64,000 bases of DNA from Embleya scabrispora (GCF_002024165.1 NZ_MWQN01000001.1:2955365-3019364), one strand, 5' to 3'. Positions 26,265 to 37,359 are shown, numbered from the stretch's first letter. The notes: generated by a model from the sequence alone, not told the origin. Numbers and translations are program-made.

Positions 26265-27167
26265 TCAGTCGGGCCGCAGGGCGACGAACCCCGGGCGATC
26301 CAATGCCTGTGCAAGCATGTCCCGCCAGTCGGCCATGGGCGACAGTCCGGCATCGGCCCACCGGTCGTGGGCGAGCACACTGTAGGAAGGACGCTTGGCG
26401 GGGCGCGTGAAGTTCTCGGATGTTGTCGGACGAACGCGGTCGGCGTCCAGCCCCGCCCCGGCGAACGCGGCCCGCGCGAGGTCGTACCAGGTCGCCTGCC
26501 CGGAGGCCGTGCCGTGATAGATCCCCGCCGGCGCGCGGCCGGACAGCGCGGCCTCGCCGAGGCGCACCACCCGCTCCGCCAGGGCGAACGACCAGGTCGG
26601 CTGACCGAGTTGATCGTCGACGACGTCCAGGGTGTCTCGGTCGGCCGCCAGTGTCAGCATGGTGGAGACGAAATTCCGCCCGTGTTCGCCGTACAGCCAC
26701 GCGGTGCGGACGACGTAGCCGCTCGTGGGCAGCACGTCGGCGACGACCCGCTCGCCGACCAGCTTGCCCCGCCCGTAGGCGTTCAGCGGCGCGGTGGGCG
26801 CGTCCTCGGGGTACGGCGCGGTGCCGTCGCCGCCGAAGACGTAGTCGGTGGAGATCTGGATCAGCCGTGCGCCGTGTACGGCGCAGGCTCGGGCCAGATG
26901 ACCCACCGCGGTGCCGTTGACCTCGGTCGCGGCCGCCTCGGCCGTCTCCGCGCCGTCCACATCGGTCCACGCCGCGGCGTTGACGACGATGTCGTGTCCG
27001 GCCGTCGCGGCCAGGACCGCGGCGGCGTCGGTGATGTCGAGATCCTTGCGCCCGACGGCGGTGACCACCGCGCCGGGGGCCTGCTCCAAAACCGCGAGCA
27101 GATCACGTCCGAGCATTCCGTGCGCTCCGGTGACGAGCCAGCGCCGGCCGTCGACCGAGGTGGTCAA
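26265..27167 (-). CDS. rmlD: dTDP-4-dehydrorhamnose reductase
   Basis: This 300-aa enzyme catalyses the last step of dTDP-L-rhamnose synthesis. It has the NAD(P) site VTGAHGMLGRDLL near residue 10, ISTDYVFGG, and the catalytic YGRGKLVGE. I chose the TTG at 27167, which overlaps the rmlB stop (TTGA) and follows AGAAGGCGG; a longer frame starting at 27221 would run back into rmlB. It is translationally coupled with rmlB, and together with rmlA and rmlC on the other strand it completes the pathway. Confidence 0.93.
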   Translation of the reverse strand: MTTSVDGRRWLVTGAHGMLGRDLLAVLEQAPGAVVTAVGRKDLDITDAAAVLAATAGHDIVVNAAAWTDVDGAETAEAAATEVNGTAVGHLARACAVHGARLIQISTDYVFGGDGTAPYPEDAPTAPLNAYGRGKLVGERVVADVLPTSGYVVRTAWLYGEHGRNFVSTMLTLAADRDTLDVVDDQLGQPTWSFALAERVVRLGEAALSGRAPAGIYHGTASGQATWYDLARAAFAGAGLDADRVRPTTSENFTRPAKRPSYSVLAHDRWADAGLSPMADWRDMLAQALDRPGFVALRPD

Positions 27168-28147
27168 AGCGCCGCCTTCTGCCGCAGCGGCTCCCACCAC
27201 GCGCGGTTCTCGCGGTACCACACGACGGTGGATTCGAGACCTTCTTCAAAGGACACGCGTGGAGTGTAGCCAAGCTCGTCGCGCAGTTTGTCGATGCTCA
27301 GCGAGTAGCGCCGGTCGTGGCCCTTGCGGTCCTCGACATGGTCGACGCTGCCCCAGTCCGCACCACACGCGGCGAGCAGGCGCGCGGTCAGTTCCTTGTT
27401 GGTGACCTCGGTACCGCCACCGATGTGGTAGACCTCGCCGGGTCGCCCGGAGCGCATGACCAGGTCGATGCCCCGGCAGTGGTCCGAGACGTGCAGCCAG
27501 TCCCGGATGTTGCCGCCGTCGCCGTAGAGCGGCACCCGCTTGCCGTCGAGCAGGTTCGTCACGAACAGCGGGATCATCTTCTCCGGGAACTGGAAGTGAC
27601 CGTAGTTGTTCGAGCAGCGGGTGACCACGACGTCCATGCCGTGCGTGCGGTGGTACGCCAGCGCCAGCAGGTCGGACGCGGCCTTGCTGGCCGAGTACGG
27701 GGAATTGGGCGCGAGCGGCCAGTCCTCGGTCCACGAGCCGGTCTCGATCGAGCCGTAGACCTCGTCGGTCGAGACGTGTACGAAGCGGCCGACGCCGTGC
27801 TTGCGGGCCGCGTCGAGCAGCACCTGGGTGCCCAGCACGTTGGTGACCACGAACGGGCCCGAGCCCGCGATCGAGCGGTCGACGTGCGACTCGGCGGCGA
27901 AGTGCACCACGACGTCGTGTCCGGGCATCAGCTGGTCCACCAGATCGGCGTCGCAGATGTCGCCCTCGACGAACGTGTAGCGCGGGTCGGCGGCCACGGT
28001 CGCCAGGTTCGCCACGTTGCCCGAGTAGGTCAGCTTGTCCAGGATGGTCACCCTGGGTGTGTCCTGCGAGGTTGCGTCACCGGACAACAGATTTCGAACG
28101 AACTCGGAGCCGATGAATCCGGCTCCACCGGTGATCAGGATCCTCAT
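27164..28147 (-). CDS. rmlB: dTDP-glucose 4,6-dehydratase
   Basis: This ~327-aa extended SDR enzyme turns dTDP-glucose into dTDP-4-keto-6-deoxyglucose. It shows [18 protein letters not shown], the active-site VSTDEVYGS (Thr-Asp-Glu) and YSASKAASD (Tyr-x3-Lys), plus [17 protein letters not shown]. The ATG at 28147 gives the usual MRILITGG N-terminus; a GTG two codons upstream (28153) is also possible. A TAGACT -10-like element (28157-28162, minus strand) ends 9 nt before the ATG. Confidence 0.95.
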   Translation of the reverse strand: MRILITGGAGFIGSEFVRNLLSGDATSQDTPRVTILDKLTYSGNVANLATVAADPRYTFVEGDICDADLVDQLMPGHDVVVHFAAESHVDRSIAGSGPFVVTNVLGTQVLLDAARKHGVGRFVHVSTDEVYGSIETGSWTEDWPLAPNSPYSASKAASDLLALAYHRTHGMDVVVTRCSNNYGHFQFPEKMIPLFVTNLLDGKRVPLYGDGGNIRDWLHVSDHCRGIDLVMRSGRPGEVYHIGGGTEVTNKELTARLLAACGADWGSVDHVEDRKGHDRRYSLSIDKLRDELGYTPRVSFEEGLESTVVWYRENRAWWEPLRQKAAL

Positions 28148-28197
28148 GGACACGGGAGTCTACCGATCCCCGGAGGCGCAGAGCCTATGGTGTTCGC
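28148..28197. promoter_or_regulatory. overlapping divergent promoters of rmlB and rmlA
   Basis: Only about 50 bp separate the rmlB and rmlA starts. The minus-strand -10 candidate TAGACT (28157-28162) and the plus-strand TATGGT (28186-28191) imply interleaved promoters. TATGGT ends exactly 6 nt before the rmlA ATG and there is no Shine-Dalgarno, so rmlA is probably leaderless. Confidence 0.6.
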
Positions 28198-29094
28198 ATG
28201 CGCGGCATCCTTCTCGCGGGCGGCACCGGCTCCCGACTCTGGCCCATCACCCAAGCGGTATCGAAGCAACTGATGCCGGTCTTCGACAAGCCGATGATCT
28301 ACTATCCGCTGTCGACGTTGATCATGGCCGGCATCCGTGAGGTGCTGGTCATCACGACCCCCGAGGACCAGCCCCAGTTCCGCCGCCTGCTCGGCGACGG
28401 CTCGCGGATCGGTATGCGGCTCGAGTACGTCGAGCAGGCCAGCCCCGACGGCATCGCCCAGGCGTTCCTGTTGGGCGAGGAGTTCATCGGCGGCGAGCCG
28501 GTGGCGCTCATCCTGGGCGACAACATCTTCCACGGCGTGGGTCTGGGCCGGCAGCTGCGCCAAGGGGTGGACCCGGTCGGCGGTCGGGTCTTCGCCTATC
28601 CGGTCGCGGACCCCAAGGCGTACGGCGTGGTCGAGTTCGACGCCGAGGGTGTGGTCCGCTCGATCGAGGAGAAGCCCACCCAGCCGAAGTCGCGCTACGC
28701 GGTGCCCGGGTTGTACTTCTACGACGCGCGGGTGGTCGAGATCGCCAAGGCGCTCAAGCCGAGCGATCGGGGCGAGCTGGAGATCACCGGGGTCAACGCG
28801 GCCTACCTGGAGCGCGGCGAGCTGATGGTGAGCGTGCTCGACCGGGGTACCGCGTGGCTGGACACCGGTACCTTCTCCTCCCTGGTGCACGCGGCGGAGT
28901 TCGTCCGGGTCATCGAGGAGCGGCAGGGGCTCAAGATCGGCTGCATCGAGGAGGCCGCCTGGCGGGCCGGCTTCATCGACGACGCACAGTTGGCCGCGCT
29001 CGCGCAACCGCTGCTCAAGAGCGGCTACGGCAAGTATCTGGTCGATCTGCTCGCCTACGGCGACGGCATCGCGCCGCTGCCGGAAATCCCCTGA
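28198..29094 (+). CDS. rmlA: glucose-1-phosphate thymidylyltransferase
   Basis: This 298-aa enzyme makes dTDP-glucose, the first step toward dTDP-rhamnose. Visible marks are [20 protein letters not shown], with the pyrophosphorylase loop, [42 protein letters not shown] and the late [12 protein letters not shown]. The length matches the short RmlA family. The start is at the ATG 6 nt after a -10-like TATGGT. Confidence 0.95.
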   Translation: MRGILLAGGTGSRLWPITQAVSKQLMPVFDKPMIYYPLSTLIMAGIREVLVITTPEDQPQFRRLLGDGSRIGMRLEYVEQASPDGIAQAFLLGEEFIGGEPVALILGDNIFHGVGLGRQLRQGVDPVGGRVFAYPVADPKAYGVVEFDAEGVVRSIEEKPTQPKSRYAVPGLYFYDARVVEIAKALKPSDRGELEITGVNAAYLERGELMVSVLDRGTAWLDTGTFSSLVHAAEFVRVIEERQGLKIGCIEEAAWRAGFIDDAQLAALAQPLLKSGYGKYLVDLLAYGDGIAPLPEIP

Positions 29095-29172
29095 GCCGGC
29101 GCGGACCCCTCGACCATCGCATTCGACCCACCCGGATCCGGCCCCCGGGTCCGACGGACAAGGACAGAACAG

Positions 29173-29781
29173 ATGAAGTTCCGCCCCCTCTCGATCGAGG
29201 GCGCCTGGGAGATCACCTTCCGGCAGCACGGGGATCCCCGCGGCATGTTCATGGAGTGGTACCGCTTCGACATGCTGTCCGAGGAGGTGGGACACCCGCT
29301 CCGGCTCGCGCAGGCCAACATGTCGGTGTCGGCGCGCGACGTGGTGCGCGGGATCCACTTCGCGGACGTGCCCCCGGGGCAGGCGAAGTACGTGACCTGC
29401 GTGCGCGGCGCGGTCCTGGACGTGGTGGTGGACCTGCGCGTGGGCTCGCCGACGTTCGGCACCTGGGAGGGGGTCCGGTTGGACGACACCGAGCGGCAGG
29501 CGGTGTACATCTCCGAGGGCCTGGGGCACGGCTTCTGCGCGTTGACCGACGACGCGACGCTCAGCTACCTGTGCTCGGAGACCTACGCGCCCACGCGCGA
29601 GCACGCCGTACACCCGCTCGACCCGGACCTGGCCATCGCCTGGCCGACGGCGGGCGCCGCGCAGTTGTCCGAGCGGGATCTGGCCGCGCCCACGCTGGCC
29701 GAGGCCCTGCGCAACGGGCTGCTGCCCGACTACGAGCAATGCCGGCGTTTCACCGAGTCGTTGGGCGATGTTTCCCCGTAG
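29173..29781 (+). CDS. rmlC: dTDP-4-dehydrorhamnose 3,5-epimerase
   Basis: This 202-aa cupin-fold epimerase converts dTDP-4-keto-6-deoxyglucose to the L-lyxo sugar. It shows EVGHPLRLAQANMSVSARDV, the active-site His in VRGIHFADVPPGQAKYV, VVDLRVGSPTFG, and the catalytic region ALTDDATLSYLCSETYAP. It follows rmlA by 78 bp, with AAGGACAG just upstream of the ATG. Confidence 0.94.
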   Translation: MKFRPLSIEGAWEITFRQHGDPRGMFMEWYRFDMLSEEVGHPLRLAQANMSVSARDVVRGIHFADVPPGQAKYVTCVRGAVLDVVVDLRVGSPTFGTWEGVRLDDTERQAVYISEGLGHGFCALTDDATLSYLCSETYAPTREHAVHPLDPDLAIAWPTAGAAQLSERDLAAPTLAEALRNGLLPDYEQCRRFTESLGDVSP

Positions 29782-30023
29782 TCCCCCTCCCGATGGGAGC
29801 GCGAAGGGGCGGGCGTCGCGGCTCCGTCTAAACGTCTGGTGGGTGTCGTCGCGCGGCGATAGTGTCTGCGCGACGACGACCCGATGCCGCGGGGGGGTAC
29901 CCGGCCCGGATTCGTCGTTCCATCGTTGGTGATCCGACTCGACCACACCACGCGCGGAACTCGTGTCCCCGCCGGAAGTACCCGCGTGGAGATGTCGGAT
30001 CACCCTCCTCGGGAGGACCTTTT

Positions 30024-32003
30024 TTGAAGATCCGCACGCTCCGCGGTTCCATGGCACTGCTGTCGGCGAGCGCGCTCGCCGGCGGCATGCTGGTGGCGCT
30101 GGTACCGACGTCCGCCCAGGCCGCACTGGGCGGAGGGGAAGGCCTACTGGCCGGTTCCTCCTACACCAACAGTCGGATGGAGGGCAGGCAGGCCGACGGG
30201 ACCGCGATCGACCTCGGCCTCGGCCAGGGTTTCCACCCCTCCTTCTCGCCGGACGGCAGCCACATCGCCTTCGTCCGCAATGACCGGCTCCAGATCGCCC
30301 GGGTGGGTACCACCGCCGTCCGGGAACTCACCGGGTCCCCGCTGTACCAGGTCGCCTTCCCCAAGTTTTCCCCGGACGGGCGCTACATCTACTTCACCGC
30401 GAGCCCCGGCGGGGAACCACGCGCGTATCGGATCCTGTCCGACGGAAACGGCGACCCCGAACCCGCTTTCCCCGGGCAGCAGAGCTGTGACCGCTACCTG
30501 TCCACGTCCTCCGCGTGGACCTACGTCTTCCAGCGCGGATGCGGCATGGACACCTCGGTGTGGTCGTACGACGCCCGCACCGGCGCCACCGCCAAGATCG
30601 TCGACGACGCCGCCACGCCGGACATCTCCCCCGACGGCACGTCGATCGCCTTCGTCCGAGGGGGGAAGACCTCCACGCCCCGTATCTTCACCGGCAGCCC
30701 GACCGGTGCCGACGTCAAGCAGCTCACCCCGGACGCCGAGGGCAACGCCTCGATGCCGACCTTCTCTCCGGCGGGCAACAAGGTGGCCTATGTCAGGGAA
30801 TACGACACATGGGTCATGGACAAGAGCGGCGAGAACCGGAAGCTGGTCGCCAAGAACTTCCTGAAGGGCTCCTGGCAACCGCTGCGCAAGGAAGGCGTGT
30901 TCCGGGTCTGGGGCGACACCGCCCGGGAGACCGCGATCGCCAACTCCAGGTTCAAGTGGGCCTCGGTCGGCGACACCTCCTCGGGTCTGCGACAGGCCGA
31001 CTCGGCGGTGATCAGCCGGTCCGACTTCTTCTACGACAGCCTCGCCGGCCCGGCCCTGGCGGGCGCGAAGAACGGCCCGCTGCTGCTGGGCGGTTGGGGC
31101 GGGCCCGGGAGTCTGTACGAGGAGCTGAAGCGCACTCTGCGGCCCGGCTCGACCGTGTACATCCTCGGCGGCACGGAAGCGCTGAGCGGCAACTACGAGA
31201 ACGACCTCCGGCAGTGGGGCTACACGCCCAAGCGGCTGGCCGGTCCCACCATGTACGAGACCGGCATCGCGATCGCCCGGGAGACCAACCCGGCGCCGAA
31301 GAACGTGTTCGTGGTCACCGGTGAGGCCTACTACGACGGCCTCTCGGCGGGTGCCGCGGCCGGCGGCACCAAGGACAGCGTGGTCGTCTACAGCGCGGGC
31401 GACAACATGCCCGCCGTGACCGAGTCCTACCTGAACGCGATCAACCCCGCCACCACCAACGTGATCACCGTCGGCGGGCCGGCCGACAACGCGCTGCAGA
31501 CGGCGAACCTGCCGTCCTGGCCGGACGGCGCGCAGTACTACTCGGTCTCCGGGAACACCGCGGCCGACACCGCGGCCAAGCTCGGCCGGTTCTGGTTCGC
31601 CGCCCCGCGCACCGTGGGTCTGGCCACCACCAAGACCTGGCAGGACGCCCTCACCGGCGGCGCGATGATGGCCGGGCTCGGCCCCATCCTGCTCACCGAC
31701 GAGGACAGCCTGGCCCCGTCCAGTTCCTGGTACCTCTACGACAACGGCGCCTCGCTCTCCTCGGTGGTCCTGGTCGGCGGCGAGTCGGCGCTCAACGGGC
31801 CGATCGTGGACCAGGCCGGCAACCAGATCGGGCTCCCGGGTCAGTACACCTACGTACCGATGTACAACGGGGTCGAGCCGCCCGCGGGCAAGGCGCTGCG
31901 CGCCGCGCCGGCGGACAAGCCCGGCAGCCCGGCCGTGAACGGTCCGGCGAGCGGCACCGGTCCGCAGGCCGGTTCGGGCGTCGAGCGGCACACCAAGCGC
32001 TGA
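30024..32003 (+). CDS. secreted protein with TolB-like beta-propeller and cell-wall-binding (CWB2) repeats
   Basis: This 659-aa exported protein starts with a signal peptide (KIRTLRGSMALLSASALAGG to PTSAQA, cleavage near residue 32). Residues ~60-300 hold PD40/WD40-like blades, recognisable by repeated FSPDG-type motifs (HPSFSPDGSHIAFVR, FPKFSPDGRYIYF). Residues ~330-600 carry three repeats of the CWB2 kind, with VYILGGTEALS, NVITVGGPADNAL and SVVLVGGESALNG. It probably binds the wall noncovalently. The TTG at 30024 is supported by GGAGG 7 nt upstream. It follows rmlC by 242 bp, so the wall polymer made by this locus could be its ligand; that is inference. Confidence 0.88.
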   Translation: MKIRTLRGSMALLSASALAGGMLVALVPTSAQAALGGGEGLLAGSSYTNSRMEGRQADGTAIDLGLGQGFHPSFSPDGSHIAFVRNDRLQIARVGTTAVRELTGSPLYQVAFPKFSPDGRYIYFTASPGGEPRAYRILSDGNGDPEPAFPGQQSCDRYLSTSSAWTYVFQRGCGMDTSVWSYDARTGATAKIVDDAATPDISPDGTSIAFVRGGKTSTPRIFTGSPTGADVKQLTPDAEGNASMPTFSPAGNKVAYVREYDTWVMDKSGENRKLVAKNFLKGSWQPLRKEGVFRVWGDTARETAIANSRFKWASVGDTSSGLRQADSAVISRSDFFYDSLAGPALAGAKNGPLLLGGWGGPGSLYEELKRTLRPGSTVYILGGTEALSGNYENDLRQWGYTPKRLAGPTMYETGIAIARETNPAPKNVFVVTGEAYYDGLSAGAAAGGTKDSVVVYSAGDNMPAVTESYLNAINPATTNVITVGGPADNALQTANLPSWPDGAQYYSVSGNTAADTAAKLGRFWFAAPRTVGLATTKTWQDALTGGAMMAGLGPILLTDEDSLAPSSSWYLYDNGASLSSVVLVGGESALNGPIVDQAGNQIGLPGQYTYVPMYNGVEPPAGKALRAAPADKPGSPAVNGPASGTGPQAGSGVERHTKR

Positions 32004-32035
32004 CCGCACGACACCACGACGACAGCGCGAGACAC

Positions 32036-32080
32036 CGAGGGCCCTCGGCGGGACATGTCATGTCCCGTCGGGGGCCCTCG
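32036..32080 (+). terminator. hairpin terminator downstream of the CWB2 protein gene
   Basis: A long GC-rich hairpin (arms about 32036-32056 and 32060-32080, with a few G-T pairs and mismatches) includes GGACATG/CATGTCC at its tip. It lies 33 bp after the stop codon and before the galE promoter. Confidence 0.7.
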
Positions 32081-32137
32081 GCCCGTCCCGGCGGCCGAAA
32101 GGCACGGGCGAAACGCCCCCGAAGCGGTCCATCCGGT

Positions 32138-32143
32138 TAGGGT
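32138..32143 (+). promoter_or_regulatory. leaderless-type -10 element of galE
   Basis: TAGGGT ends 6 nt before the galE ATG at 32150 and no ribosome site is present, as for rmlA and the DUF2142 gene. Confidence 0.55.
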
Positions 32144-32149
32144 CTCGAC

Positions 32150-33118
32150 ATGAAGTGGCTTGTCACCGGCGGTGCCGGATACATCGGAACGCATGTCGTA
32201 CGCGGGCTCGTCGCGGCCGGGGACGAGGTCGTCGTGGTCGACGACCTCTCCTCCGGAATCCGCGAGCTGGTGCCGGACACGATCCCGGTGGTGGTCGGCT
32301 CCGTGCTGGACCGGGCGCTGCTCGACGAGTTGTTCGGCGCGCACACCTTCGACGGCGTGGTGCACATCGCGGGCAAGAAGCAGGTGCCCGAGTCGGTCGC
32401 GCGTCCCCTCTACTACTACGAGGAGAACGTGGAGGGTCTGCGGACGCTGCTCGCGGCGATGGTCGCGGCCGGCGTGCCCCGGATCGTGTTCTCCTCCAGC
32501 GCCGCCGTCTACGGCATGCCCGACGTGGACCTGGTCGACGAGGACACCCCGTGTCTGCCGATCAACCCGTACGGCGAGAGCAAGCTGGTCGGCGAGTGGC
32601 TGATCGCGGCCACCGCGCGGGCGCACGGGATCTCCTACGCCTGCCTGCGCTACTTCAACGTCGCGGGCGCCGGCGCGCCGGAGCTCGCGGACGCGGGCGT
32701 GTCCAACCTCGTGCCGATGGTGCTGGAGAAGGTGACGGCCGGCCGGGCGCCGGTGATCTTCGGGGACGACTACGACACCCCCGACGGCACCTGTGTGCGC
32801 GACTTCATCCACGTGGTGGACCTGGCCGAGGCGCACGTGGCCGCCGCCCGTCGGCTCGCCGCCGACCCCGGCACTCGCCTGGTGCTCAACGTCGGCCGAG
32901 GTCGGGGTACCTCGGTCCGTGAGATGGTCGAACTCATCCGCGAGGTCACCGGTTTGCGCGAGTTCGGGCCGAAGACGCTGCCCCGGCGCGCCGGCGATCC
33001 GGCCCGGGTGGTCGCGAGCGCCGAGCGGATCGCGGCCGAACTGGACTGGAAGGCCCGCCTGGACGTCTCCGACATGGTGGAGAGCGCGTGGGCGGGCTGG
33101 CGGGCGCGGCGCGGGTGA
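32150..33118 (+). CDS. galE: UDP-glucose 4-epimerase
   Basis: This 322-aa extended SDR enzyme interconverts UDP-glucose and UDP-galactose. It begins MKWLVTGGAGYIGTHVV (the NAD site) and has VHIAGKKQVPESV, IVFSSSAAVYG, the catalytic YGESKLVGEW (Tyr-x3-Lys) and LRYFNVAGA. The length is typical. It is a single gene after a terminator and has its own leaderless-type promoter; it could supply galactose or galactofuranose precursors to the surface glycan. Another UDP-sugar epimerase is possible but the motifs fit GalE best. Confidence 0.92.
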   Translation: MKWLVTGGAGYIGTHVVRGLVAAGDEVVVVDDLSSGIRELVPDTIPVVVGSVLDRALLDELFGAHTFDGVVHIAGKKQVPESVARPLYYYEENVEGLRTLLAAMVAAGVPRIVFSSSAAVYGMPDVDLVDEDTPCLPINPYGESKLVGEWLIAATARAHGISYACLRYFNVAGAGAPELADAGVSNLVPMVLEKVTAGRAPVIFGDDYDTPDGTCVRDFIHVVDLAEAHVAAARRLAADPGTRLVLNVGRGRGTSVREMVELIREVTGLREFGPKTLPRRAGDPARVVASAERIAAELDWKARLDVSDMVESAWAGWRARRG

Positions 33119-33647
33119 CGGGCGCGGGGCGCGCCACGTGGTGGGCGCCGGGCCGCCCGGGCGGGTGCCGCGCGTCCTGTGCCCCCGCATTCCCCCGAGT
33201 GCTTTCGGATGCCTCGAACGCCTCGATGCGACGCCGGCCGTCGAGTCGGCGTCGCGCGGCGCGCGTGGGGTGAAGTGCGCCGGGACGAGTCGGACTCGGG
33301 GCTTTTGTCCTGTGGGCCGAATCACCCCGGGTGCGAGTGCGAAGGGGCGCCGCGATGGGTAACGGCGCCACTCCGGACCCGAGACGCGCGATGCGCCTGT
33401 GACGAACGGGACTTCGGTGATCGTTCCCGGGTGATCCGGATGAGGCTCGACCAGGGTCCTTTGTCACTCGATCCGGCCGAATCCACCACGGAACGCCAAC
33501 TACGGTCCTTTCCGTAAGGGATCATCTACATTGCGCTCAACCGCAAAACGGATAATCGTCTTCTATCAGACACAGACTTGTGATCTTCGGCGGAGCCTGC
33601 TTAGCGTTCGATCCGTCCGTATCCCACACGGACCCCGATCGCCGGTA
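33119..33647 (+). promoter_or_regulatory. long upstream region and promoter of the riboswitch-rpf unit
   Basis: No convincing gene is seen in this ~530-bp stretch. A promoter candidate is TTGTGA (33578-33583), an 18-bp spacer and TAGCGT (33602-33607), which would place the transcript start near 33614, shortly before the riboswitch. The first 300 bp show nothing I can name. Confidence 0.5.
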
Positions 33648-35204
<1,557 letters not shown>

Positions 35205-35222
35205 TCCACCACACTCCCGCGC

Positions 35223-35262
35223 CGAACGGCGGGCATCCCTTCCGGGGGATGCCCGCCGTTCG
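35223..35262. terminator. bidirectional hairpin terminator after the rpf-like gene
   Basis: The arms 35223-35239 and 35246-35262 pair perfectly (17 bp) around a short loop. The hairpin is 18 bp after the hydrolase stop and about 70 bp before the end of the convergent PIG-L gene. Confidence 0.85.
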
Positions 35263-35331
35263 CGTACGCCGGCCGGGCGGGCGCGTGGCGGCGGGCCCGG
35301 GGCCGGGTGGACGCCGGCCCGGGGGCGGGGG

Positions 35332-37359
35332 TCAGGGGAGGTGGGCCGTGTGCAGGGTGCCGTTCGTGGTGAGCCACAGGGCGAGCGGGCGGCCCGTGGC
35401 GTCGAGGGTGGTGGTCGGGGCGGTCGGGATCGGATCGTCGGCGAGCACGAGCGGCGTGGGGGTCGCGCCGAGCACCACCGGTCGGCCCTCGGCGTCCCGG
35501 GTCGAGGTGAGCAGCGTGCCGTCGGGGCGGGGCAGTTGCCACAGCGGCTCGTAGCCGGCCCCGGCCGTGCGCGGGGCCGTGGGAACCCAGGTGCCGGGGC
35601 CGGCCTCGGTCGTGCCCGCGATCTCCGCCGTCCCGGCCCGCCGGTAGCCGACCGTGACCCGGCCGTCGGCGCCGACCGACGCGGCGGGCGGCCCGACCGG
35701 GTGATCCGCCGCGATCGTGCGTGGCGGGCCGGGCCGGTCGCCGACCACGTCCCAGGCGCGGATGCCCTCTCGGGCCGTGCCGAACACGGTGACCCGGCCG
35801 TCGGGGCGGGTGACCGCGGTCGGGCCCTCGACGATCTCGGCGCCGCCGAGGTCGCGCCACGGCGACCACACCGTGCTCCCGGCGGGCAGGTACCGGGCGC
35901 CGACGCCCTTGGCCCGATCGCGCGCGAACAGGTGCAGCCCGCCCGCGCCGTCGGCTTGGACCACCGGTGGGCCCAGGCCCGTCGCGCCGTCGTCCGGGCC
36001 GCCCAAGTCCTGCCACGGGCCCAGGTCGCCGCCGGGCGCCGACTCGATCGCGGTGACGATCCCCAGCCGGTCGCGATCGGCCCGAGCCGCGCCGCCGATC
36101 CGCAGCGCGAACACCCGCATCCGCCCGTCCGCCGTGCGCACCACGGCCGGGGCCGGGGCGAGTTCGCCGTCGCCCGGGGCGCCGAGGTCGCGCGCGGCGG
36201 ACCAGCCGCCCGCGCCGTCCTCCGCCCAGCGGGTGATCCGGCCGCCGAGCACCGACCAGGCGGTGGTTCGGCCGTCCGCGCCGAGCACGGGTCTGGGGCC
36301 CGGGTCGGGGAAGCGATAGGTGGTGCTCTGCGGCCAGTTGCTGCGCGACGCGGTGTCGCGCACCTTGAGGTCGCCGCAGTCCGCCCGGCCCGGGCAGTGG
36401 TGCTCCCGGTCGGTCCAGCCGTAGACCCGGGTGACGGCGTCCTTGCGCTCGCGGGCGGCCGGCTCCAGGTTGTGCGGCCAACGCTCGTTGTAGTAGCCGC
36501 GATACGCGATCGCCGCGGCGGCCCCGGCGGGCCGGTCGCTGTTGTGGCGGCGCAGCGCCTCCCAGGTGAACCGCGCGGCGGCGGTGTGGTCCTGGTGGTC
36601 GGAGACGCCGTTGTTGTCGGCGTGCGCCGGGTGCTTCGCGTCGTGCTTCTGGCGATCGGGGTCCGGGTCGAGCGTGCGCACCACGGTCGGCGCCTGGGCT
36701 CGCATCAGGTCGGTCAGGGACCGGATCAGCCCGTCGCGGGTGTACGCGTACGGTCCGCCCGCCGGCTCGTCGAGCGGGGCCAGTGTGTCGAGTTCGCGCT
36801 CCTGTCCGTTCCACAGGGTGCGCAGCCGCCCCTTCGCGCCGATGCCCTCCTCCTTGCGGGTGTTGAGGAACACCAGCTTGATGTTGGGGGCGTCGACGAG
36901 GCGGTCGAATTCGGCGTGCGCGCCGTCGCGCAGGCGGATGCTGTGGCGTTCCCAGCGCGCCGCGCGGTCCCCGAGCGCCATGAACGCGTAGGCGGCGCGC
37001 GAGCCGTTGTTGCGCGCGGCCGCGTACGCCCGCACGTCGGGGCGGCTCCCGGGGCCGTTGCGGCCGTCCGCCTCCCCCGCGGTGAGGAAGACGGTCACGC
37101 TGTCCGTACCGGCGTGCACCGCGCGGTCGATGTCGGGGTTCATGAAGTACAGGTCGTCGTCCTGATGGGCCACCACCTGCATCACCGCGCCGCCGACGCC
37201 GGGCGCCGGGGCCAGCGCCTCGATTCCGATCGGCAGGGTCGGCGCGTACCGGGTCGGCGATCCGTAGGGGCCGGTCAGCTGTACCACCGCGGCGGTGAAC
37301 GCGGTGGCCAGCACGGCGGCCACGGCGGTGAATCTGCCGGTGCCGGGGATCATCGCCAT
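35332..37359 (-). CDS. secreted PIG-L deacetylase fused to a propeller-like domain
   Basis: This 675-aa protein starts with a hydrophobic signal segment (FTAVAAVLATAFTAAVVQLTG). Residues ~55-310 are a PIG-L domain with the zinc motif AHQDDDLYFMNP and a later SDHQDHTAAARF. Residues ~335-675 contain repeated blocks with Asp/Gly-rich turns and Trp-x-Asp-Leu-Gly (WSAARDLGAPGDG, WQDLGGPDDGA, WSPWRDLGGAEI), like PLL-type lectin propellers. It may deacetylate a surface amino sugar while the propeller binds carbohydrate. A second secreted PIG-L protein lies at 15381-16781. The ATG has AAAGG about 9 nt upstream. Confidence 0.88.
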   Translation of the reverse strand: MAMIPGTGRFTAVAAVLATAFTAAVVQLTGPYGSPTRYAPTLPIGIEALAPAPGVGGAVMQVVAHQDDDLYFMNPDIDRAVHAGTDSVTVFLTAGEADGRNGPGSRPDVRAYAAARNNGSRAAYAFMALGDRAARWERHSIRLRDGAHAEFDRLVDAPNIKLVFLNTRKEEGIGAKGRLRTLWNGQERELDTLAPLDEPAGGPYAYTRDGLIRSLTDLMRAQAPTVVRTLDPDPDRQKHDAKHPAHADNNGVSDHQDHTAAARFTWEALRRHNSDRPAGAAAAIAYRGYYNERWPHNLEPAARERKDAVTRVYGWTDREHHCPGRADCGDLKVRDTASRSNWPQSTTYRFPDPGPRPVLGADGRTTAWSVLGGRITRWAEDGAGGWSAARDLGAPGDGELAPAPAVVRTADGRMRVFALRIGGAARADRDRLGIVTAIESAPGGDLGPWQDLGGPDDGATGLGPPVVQADGAGGLHLFARDRAKGVGARYLPAGSTVWSPWRDLGGAEIVEGPTAVTRPDGRVTVFGTAREGIRAWDVVGDRPGPPRTIAADHPVGPPAASVGADGRVTVGYRRAGTAEIAGTTEAGPGTWVPTAPRTAGAGYEPLWQLPRPDGTLLTSTRDAEGRPVVLGATPTPLVLADDPIPTAPTTTLDATGRPLALWLTTNGTLHTAHLP

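Noticed and set aside
33119-33540. Small ORFs upstream of the riboswitch
   Set aside because: No motif, poor codon pattern, and the stretch is better explained as a long untranslated/promoter region.
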